Assembly: GCF_003255815.1 (NCBI RefSeq)
Contig: NC_037668.1
Location: 88,539,695-88,603,694, forward strand
Reading direction: 5' to 3'
Origin: Theropithecus gelada
Lineage: Eukaryota; Chordata; Mammalia; Primates; Cercopithecidae
Length of the DNA stretch: 64,000 nucleotides
Shown here: positions 57,485 through 64,000 of the stretch, piece by piece
Numbering within the stretch: the first letter of the stretch is position 1
How the letters are laid out: every line of letters begins with the position of its first letter
The notes under the pieces: model-generated
The model's input: only the letters and a program-made list of their open reading frames with translations
Told to the model about the DNA's origin: nothing
Database searches by the model: none
Made by a program: the position numbers and the translations under genes

Positions 57485-58010
57485 TCATGTATGGCCATCA
57501 CGCAATGCCTGTGAAGATGTAGGGTTCTCAAAAACACATCTCTTCCCCTGCCTCCCAATCCCCTTCACTAATTCCTCAGCCATTGACCCCACAGGAAGAA
57601 GGAAAGACAGATGGCAGTCGAAACTCTTTCTCCCTTTCCAGGACCCACAGAAGGAGGAGCCTTCCCCAGCTCCCTGCCCTAGCAAGGGCCAAGCTTCCAT
57701 AGATATTTGACCTTTGTAAATTAGGCATTCAGAAGTCAAAGAACGCCTGTATTTAAAATTTCTGTTGTGGATTTCTGGCAAATCCATGAGTGTGAGCTCT
57801 TTGAAAATGCCACAGGCCTGTGGAAATCCTTGTGGGTGTAATTAGCGAGAGAAAGTGAAGGTGACTGACCATTTACAGTCACATCATAATGAATTGAAGT
57901 ATTACAGAAACCATGAAGCCAAAACACAGGGAGGGCTGAAACCCACAAAGTAATCTGGACATAGAGATGTTTTCCAGAAACCAACTGTGAAAGAACTAAG
58001 AGGGTGTTCT
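57485..58010. other. Unassigned sequence beside candidate exon A
   Basis: Minus-strand open stretches at 57485-57787 and 57736-57984 have no domains. They would be intronic if exon A is real. Confidence 0.4.
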
Positions 58011-58016
58011 ACTCAC

Positions 58017-58066
58017 AGGCTTGACACTGAGCTGGTCCAGTTTTCCTTCGCATTCAGAGGCAGAGG
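58017..58066 (-). CDS. Candidate internal exon A, unknown gene
   Basis: On the minus strand, TTTTCTTCTCTTTTCTCCAG is a strong pyrimidine tract and acceptor. After 50 nt, CCT|GTGAGT is a strong donor. The segment is open in one natural frame, entering with two bases and leaving in phase 0, with 16 codons reading SASECEGKLDQLSVKP. It lies in non-repeat sequence. Candidate exon B is the next plausible segment in the direction of transcription and enters in phase 0. I do not recognise the peptide or the gene. Confidence 0.28.
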
Positions 58067-58304
58067 CTGGAGAAAAGAGAAGAAAACTCAGAGATGAGGG
58101 AAAAAAGCATTCAAAGCCTGGAAAACAGATCTCGTGGCAGTGGGTTCCCTTAGGAACAAGATGGGAACAAAAGGATTTTCCCTGATTTCTGGGAGCCTCT
58201 CACAGCGCCCAAACACTTCTTAATTATCTTGAAAATGTAGTTTTGATTACGAGGAAGGTTCTTTTAAGGAATTACAGAATCTCAAAACCTTAAGAGGGAT
58301 TGGC

Positions 58305-58495
58305 CTTTATGGAGCACTTACCATGTGTCAGGCATTGTGCTCCCACCATAAATCTTCCAACAACCCTGTAATTATTGTCCTTGCATTACAGCGGAGGCTC
58401 AGAGAGGGTTAAGTCCCGCCCAGGGTCACAGAGCCAGGATGCAGGACCCTGGCTCCCAGCCTGCCTGACACCATAGGCAGAGGCCTTGCTCACTC
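58305..58495 (-). mobile_element. MIR
   Basis: 'tttatggagcacttaccat', 'gcggaggctcagagagggtt' and 'cccagggtcacagagccagg' are a well kept antisense MIR. Confidence 0.88.
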
Positions 58496-58631
58496 ACAGT
58501 CACTGATTTCCTTTGAAGTCATTTTGTCCAAGCTTCAGTACCCTGTGCAAGTGCCCTGAACAGCACCCCCAATGGGTTGCTTTTCAGTTTCAGTTTGAAT
58601 AACTGCTACAAAAAAAAAGCTCCCTACTTGT

Positions 58632-59447
58632 TTTTATTACAGTAAAATACACATAAAGATAACCAATTTATTTGTGTGTGTGGGTACACAGTAGGTATAT
58701 ATATTTATGGTTTCCATGAGTTGTTTTGATAACAGGCATGCAATACATAATAATCACATCAGGGTAAATGGGGTGTCCGTCACCTCAAGCATTTATCCTT
58801 TGTGTTTCAAGCAATCCAATTATATTTTGAATCATTTCAAAATGTAAAATTAAATTATGTTTGACTATAGTCACTGTGTTGTGCTAACAAATACTAGGTC
58901 TTACTCATTCTTTCTGTTTTTTTGTACCCACTAACCATCCCCATTTGCCACTCCCCACCATCCCACTACCTTTCCCAGCCTCTGGTAACAGTCTTTCTGT
59001 TCTCTATCTCCATGAGCTCAATTATTTTAATTTTTAGCTCCCACAAATAAGTGAGAATATGCAATGTTTGTCTTTCTGTGCCTGGCTTATTTCACTTACC
59101 ATAACCACTTCCAGTTCCATGTATGTTGTTGTAAATGACAGGATCTCATTTTTTTTTACAGCTGAATAGTACTCCATTTTGTATATGTACCACCTTCTCT
59201 TTATCCATTTGTCTGCTGATGTACACTTAGGTTGCTTCCAAATCTTGGCTATTATGAATAGAGCTGTAATAAACACGGGAGTGAAGATACCTCTTCAACA
59301 TATTGATTTCCTTTCTTTTGGGTGTATTCCTAGCAGTGAGATTGCTGGGTCATATGGTAGCTCTATTTTTAGTTACTAGAGGAACCTCCAAACTGTTCTC
59401 TATAGTGCTTATAGTAATTTACATTCCCACCAACTATGTACAAAGCT
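58632..59447 (-). mobile_element. 5'-truncated L1, 3' UTR and ORF2 end
   Basis: 'taccaccttctctttatcca', 'gctattatgaatagagctgt' and 'gattgctgggtcatatggta' are the antisense of the L1 ORF2 end, preceded by a 3' UTR from 58632. It stops at 'acattcccaccaactatg'. A second L1 3' end then begins. Confidence 0.88.
59034..59276 (-). pseudogene. L1 ORF2 C-terminal fragment
   Basis: An 80-codon open stretch with the conserved late ORF2 series 'FITALFIIAKIWKQPKC' and 'KMEYYSAVKK'. It is cut off upstream by truncation of the L1. Confidence 0.9.
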
Positions 59448-59968
59448 TCAAAGGTAACCATTTTAAAACAAACAATTCAGTGGCATTTAGTATATTTGTA
59501 AGTTTGTACAACCATTACCACTATTTAGTTGCAGAAAATTATCATCATCCCAAAAGGAAACCCCACACCCATTAAGCTGCCACTTCCCATTCTCCATTCC
59601 CTCAGCCAATAATTTGCCTTCTGTCTTTATGATTTGCTTATTCTGGATGGCTCATATAAATGGAATCATACAATATGTGGCCTTCTTATCTGACTTCTTT
59701 AACTCAATATAATGCTTTCAAGGTTCACCCCATATTGTAGCCTGTATCAGTACTTCATTCCTTCTAAGGCCAAATAATAGTCCAGTTTATGGATATACCA
59801 CATTTTTAAACACTTGTTTTCAATAATTTTAGGTATGTAACTAGGAGCAGGATTATTGGTTTATATGGGAATTCTATGGTTAACTTACTGAGGAACCACC
59901 AAACTGTTTTCCACCATAGCTATACCATTTTACATTCCCACCAGCAATGCATGAAGGTTCCAATCTCT

Positions 59969-60196
59969 CTACCTCCTCACCAACACTTGATATTTTCCGT
60001 TTTGTTTTGTTTTGTTAATTAGAGCCATCCCAGTGCATGTGACAGAGTATCTCATTGTGGTTTTGATTCGCATTTCCCTAATGACTAATGACATCAAGCA
60101 TCTTTTCATGTGCTCATGGCCATTGATATCTCTCCTTTGGAGAAATGTATATTCAAGCCTTTTCCCCATTTTCTTAACTGGGCCATTTGCTTTCAT
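59969..60196 (-). pseudogene. L1 ORF2 fragment
   Basis: A 75-codon stretch with the 'KRCLMSLVIREMRIKTTMRY' series that follows the RT domain in L1 ORF2. Confidence 0.9.
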
Positions 60197-60233
60197 TGTT
60201 GAGCTATAATTCTTTATATATTATGGATATTTG

Positions 60234-60540
60234 TCCTTTTTTTTTTTCTTTTTTGAGACGGAGTCTCTCTGTGTCACCCAGGCTGGAGTGCAGTGGCACT
60301 ATCTCAGCTCACTGCAAGTTCCGCCTCCTGGGTTCACACCATTCTCCTGCCTCAGCCTCCTGAGTAGCTGGGACTACAGCCACCCACCACCACATGTGGT
60401 GACTTTTTCGTGTTTTTTTTTAGTAGAGACGGGGTTTCACTGTGTTAGCCAGGATGGTCTCGATCTCCTGACCTTGTGATCCGCCCGCCTCAGCCTCCCA
60501 AAGTGCTGGGATTACAGGCATGGAGCCACCATGCCTGGCT
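60234..60540 (-). mobile_element. AluY with TSD
   Basis: Reverse Alu with 'gtgttagccaggatggtctc' and 'ttcacaccattctcctgcc' Y-type states. An 8-bp duplication 'gatatttg' flanks it at 60226-60233 and 60541-60548. Confidence 0.9.
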
Positions 60541-61033
60541 GATATTTGACATTAAACAGGTATACTATTTGGAAATACTTTCCTCCATTCCGTCTTCTCA
60601 CTCTCTTGATATTGTCCTTTGATTCAAAGAAGTTTTTAATTTTGATGAAGTCAGATTTATCTATTTTTTTTTGTATGGCTTATACTTTTGGTGTCATGTC
60701 TAAGAAATCAGTGCCAAAGCCAAGGTCAGGTGGATTACTCCATGTTTTCTTCTAAGTGTTGTATCGTTTCAGCTCCTACATTTAAGTCTTAGATCCATTT
60801 TGACTTAATTTTTGTATATAGTGCTAGGTAGGAATTTAATTTTGCTTTTTTTCACGTGGATATGCAGTTGTCTCAGCACCATTTGTTGAAAGGGCTGTTA
60901 TTTTCCTATTAAGTATTTATGGCACCCTTGCTAACAATCAATTGACCATATGCGAATGGGCTTATTCCTAAACTCTTAATTCTGTACCATTGATCTATAT
61001 GTCTATCCCTATGGTACTACCACACTGACTTTA

Positions 61034-61336
61034 TTAACTAATTAATTTATTGATTGATTGATGGAGTCTCCCTCTGTCACCAGGCTGGAGTGCAGTGGCA
61101 CGATCTTGGCTCACTGCAACCTCCGCCTCCTGGGTTCAAGTGATTCTTCTGCCTCAGCCTCCCGAGTAGCTGGGACTACAGGCATGCGCCACCACATCCA
61201 GCTAATTTTTTTATTTTTAGTACAGATGAAGTCTCACCATGTTGGCCAGGATGGTCTCAATCTCTTGACCTCATGATCCACCTGCCTTAGCCTCCCAAAG
61301 TGCTGGGATTACAGGCGTGAGCCACCACGCCCAGTC
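61034..61336 (-). mobile_element. AluS with 15-bp TSD
   Basis: Reverse Alu with a (TTGA)n-like tail. 'accacactgacttta' at 61019-61033 and 'accacactgatttta' at 61337-61351 are the duplication with one change. Confidence 0.93.
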
Positions 61337-61554
61337 ACCACACTGATTTTAAAACTGTAGCCCACTACTTTTTAAGGCAGCCTACTCAGCCTTCAGATAT
61401 TCCTGCCCCTTGTTAGAAAGTTATTTCTTACCCTGTTGCTGAAATATACTCCGTGATAGTACTAACCACTGATCCTAATTCTGCCCTCTAGGGTCTCATT
61501 ATCAACAACAACATGATCACCAACCTTTCTAAAGCTCTGATGGTTTTCCAGGTA

Positions 61555-61745
61555 TGTCCTAGGTGTTTTATATGTATTATTTATCACATTGTGTCTTCAA
61601 ACACTATATGTACAATTATTACCCTCTGGAAGAGGTAAAGAAACTGTGGCATAAATGACCAACCCACTCACAGTTACATAATAAGTGGCAGATCCAGGAT
61701 GCAAACCCAGGCATCATTTCAGTATTCCAGTTCATGCTTTTAACC
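61555..61745 (-). mobile_element. MIR
   Basis: 'gtattatttatcacattgtg', 'ggaagaggtaaagaaactgt' and 'gatgcaaacccaggcatcat' are an antisense MIR. Confidence 0.8.
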
Positions 61746-61764
61746 TACAGAGCAGTAGAGCCGA

Positions 61765-62050
61765 TTCATTGTGTACCTTCTGGGTCAAGCACTGTGCTAA
61801 GGGCAAGAAGTGCAAAGGTAAATAGGTCACTACCCCTGGATCATGGAGTTCAATAATTAGCAGATGAAAAAAAAAAAATAGTCAACATAAAGTTTGCCTG
61901 TGGAGGGTGTTGCAATGCAGGAATACCAATGATAGACGTTTTCCCTGGGAAAGTAGAAGACGTCACAGGAAAGGTGAACTTCAGGATAAATCTTGAAGCA
62001 CAAGCAGGAATTTGCTAGAGCACAAGGGGGAAGAGCAGTGGAGGCATGAT
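61765..62050 (-). mobile_element. L2 fragment
   Basis: 'gtcaagcactgtgctaaggg', 'ggaaaggtgaacttcaggat' and 'agcacaagcaggaatttgc' are antisense L2 over about 280 bp. Confidence 0.7.
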
Positions 62051-62054
62051 CTAT

Positions 62055-63095
62055 TGTAAACCAATCCTGTAAGATACAAATATGTTTTGATGATATCAGT
62101 TAACGACTTTACATATTTTCCTCCAATAATGTCATCTTGATGAAGTCAGTTTCTTAATTCTGTATACAAAATCCTTTTGAACTCTGAACCTCTCTGATAC
62201 ATATTTGCTTTCATTCCACTTTTGTATTCCCTGAAAATAAGATACCTTTGCCTTTCATATGGTCGTCTAAGTGTCTATACTGACCAAAAATACATCAAAG
62301 TCTTGAGATGCTTTCATTTTCTTAAGGAAAACACTTTCTTTTTAAATTTTGAAGGATCACCACCAGCTCTCAATTTTAATCAGCTCATAATAAATTCCTT
62401 GGGGAAAAAATAGCTTTCTTCTGAATCCTGGATTCCTCCTGTTCCTAAAATAATGAAAGATATTGTAGGAAAATCATAGGCTAGGTTATAGTATGTCAAA
62501 TTTGTTCATAATAGCAGCTCACTTAAGAGGCTAAGTAAAGACCTCAGAGGGATAACACAGGCCTGTGTCCTTTGAAATCTCCCATTTCCCAGAGTCTTGA
62601 TTGTGTTTCTCTGGAAGTCCCTCAGCTGCTGGCTCAACTCATACGTGATCTGAACTCTTCTCGGGTAAAGTTGTTAAACAGAGAGAGAGGTACAGAGCCC
62701 CTGAGGGACTATCAGTTAAAATGCTCACCATGACCTGGTGAGGGGATGGTTCTAGGATAGTGCTATGCTAAGTAGCCAATCTGTCAAAGGCTTGTATTTT
62801 TCCAAGATGTGATGAGGTGATTACATCACAATGTAAATCCATGCGTTGCTTTTTTCATCCAAAAAGTCTTGCTACAAAAAGTACATAAGTAGAGTCAAGC
62901 AGTGTGCTTAATTACAAAGTTGATTTTTAGTTTGGCTCAAAGTCTTTTTGTCATCACAGACCAGTAACAGCTTATAAACTGGCAGGGTCCAGGGACCACT
63001 CTTTGAGGAGTTCAGATCTTGGAGAAAAAGTCTTCTCAAAAAGGGGGTAGATTTCACTCTCTCTCCCTCATCTGCAACTTTGTCACCTAGGGTGT
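62055..63095. other. Unassigned non-coding sequence
   Basis: About 1 kb with no recognised repeat, gene or splice signal. Confidence 0.45.
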
Positions 63096-63115
63096 AAAAA
63101 AAGTGATGTTTTTCT

Positions 63116-63240
63116 ACTCCGGAGGCTGAGACAGGAGAATGGTGTGAACCGGGGAGGCGGAACTTGCAGTGAGCTGAGATCCGGCCACTGCACTCCAGCC
63201 TGGGCGACAGAGCGAGACTCCGTCTCAAAAAAAAAAAAAA
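63116..63240 (+). mobile_element. 5'-truncated AluYR with 15-bp TSD
   Basis: Only the right half of an Alu is present, starting 'actccggaggctgaga' and ending in a 17-bp A-run. The duplication 'aagtgatgtttttct' is exact at 63101-63115 and 63241-63255. The state 'gagatccggccactgcac' is the sense of the cercopithecid AluYR change, where human AluY has 'gcgccactgcac'. Low divergence indicates a young copy. Confidence 0.87.
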
Positions 63241-63344
63241 AAGTGATGTTTTTCTTCATCCAGGGGACCACCCACAAATCCACAAACTGTTAGTCCCGCC
63301 TTCTTAGCCAATCTAGGGATTTATATAACTCAGGTGCAGCATGG

Positions 63345-63520
63345 GACCATAGAAAGCACACAGGGTCTGGGGTTATGAAAACCAAATTTCAGAGCCAATT
63401 TTTTCCACCCACTACCTTTGTGACATTAAACAATATCCTACTTCTAAACTTTAATGTCCTTATCTGTAAGTGGGATAGTAATGCCTACCTAACCAATTTT
63501 TTCAATTAAATTTATAAATA
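63345..63520 (+). mobile_element. MIR
   Basis: 'cacacagggtctggggttat', 'tccttatctgtaagtgggat' and 'aatgcctacctaaccaattt' are sense MIR. Confidence 0.75.
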
Positions 63521-63524
63521 TGTA

Positions 63525-64000
63525 TCAAGTGCAAATGTCCATGTATGGAACAGAAAATTCAAATTTGTCCTACTCTTACCTCCTTCTCCCCTTGCTCTTC
63601 CTTCTTTCCCTTATTAATCCCAGGGAAACCTTCTATAAGAATAGATCAGTACACTCTGTCCCTGCTGTTATTATTAATGCTTACATTGATTGAACTATAA
63701 AATATCAGTCCCTCTTACCTAAGACCCAGATCCCTCCTTCAAATAGTTTGATTTCAAGCCCTAGGTGTAACTTAACTTGTCATTCCCCTTTCTTGCCCAA
63801 GGTATCCTAGCTATAGCAACAGAAACTCTGACTTTTCACATTTTTATATCTATTTTTCTTTCTCCAACCGTTTATTTTCCTTCTTTCTAATTATTCCAAG
63901 TATAGATTATAAAGAACTATAGGAATCAAATTCTACTAATTTCTTCAACACATGGACCCTTGCCTCTCAACACTCTGTGCCCCATCCCACCCTCACCATC
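63525..64000. other. Unassigned pyrimidine-rich sequence
   Basis: C/T-rich patches ('acctccttctccccttgctc') but no gene or repeat. 'cttacc' at 63714 has no paired acceptor. Confidence 0.4.

Larger units (their letters stand above)
59448..61378 (-). mobile_element. Second older L1, interrupted by two Alus
   Basis: It begins with an L1 3' UTR ('acaattcagtggcatttagt'), then ORF2 in antisense ('cattcccaccagcaatgcat', 'tgtggttttgattcgcattt', 'cacgtggatatgcagttgtc', 'gcaccatttgttgaaagggc'). It ends near 61378. It is more diverged than the L1 below it. AluY at 60234 and AluS at 61034 split it. Confidence 0.85.

Noticed and set aside
1..64000. tRNA, snRNA, rRNA genes, CpG islands or an undescribed defence-type system
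   Set aside because: No tRNA A/B boxes, snRNA or rRNA signatures, or CpG-dense segment was noticed, and nothing suggests a novel multi-gene system in this repeat-rich primate DNA.

Overview
The window is primate nuclear DNA and reads as non-coding intergenic or intronic sequence. It is AT-rich, has no CpG island, and holds no convincing complete protein-coding gene. Its content is mostly interspersed repeats: about fifteen Alu copies, L1 copies of several ages, an L1/HAL1 block, L2 and MIR fragments, hAT-type DNA transposons, MaLR LTRs and one old endogenous retrovirus. Two of the Alus (53304-53624 and 63116-63240) carry base changes that I associate with the AluYR subfamilies of Old World monkeys. 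The best guess for the host is therefore a cercopithecid (macaque, baboon or green-monkey lineage) rather than human or ape. No family assignment was checked against a repeat library; all are from recognition by eye.

Layout. 1-11 kb: an old minus-strand L1 interrupted by a DNA transposon that itself received two Alus, then MIR/L2 fossils, a run of tetranucleotide microsatellites (6.15-6.87 kb), and a hAT element split by an AluS. 11.1-19.4 kb: a complete but decayed provirus on the minus strand, with two related LTRs, a polypurine tract, and gag-, pol- and env-like remnants. A THE1 LTR sits inside its 3' LTR and an AluS sits near its 5' end. 19.4-34.3 kb: mostly unique or very old sequence with an AluJ, two AluS, an MLT1-type LTR and an MST-type LTR. 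34.3-40.7 kb: a nearly complete minus-strand L1 with 15-bp target-site duplications, an AluJ, a MER1-type element and a deletion in its reverse-transcriptase region. 40.7-52.7 kb: MER5-, MER58-, MIR- and L2-type fossils and long unassigned stretches. 52.7-55.3 kb: an L1/HAL1 block holding the monkey-specific AluY, then a half MADE1 and an L2. 58.6-61.4 kb: two consecutive minus-strand L1 3' ends with two Alus. The rest is unassigned.

The only signals that could be exons of a cellular gene are two short minus-strand segments (58017-58066 and 45641-45728). Both have acceptor and donor sites and compatible reading phases, but I do not recognise the encoded peptide. They are reported as candidates only. 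I found no undescribed biological system. The most informative objects are the provirus, the lineage-diagnostic Alus and the candidate exon pair.
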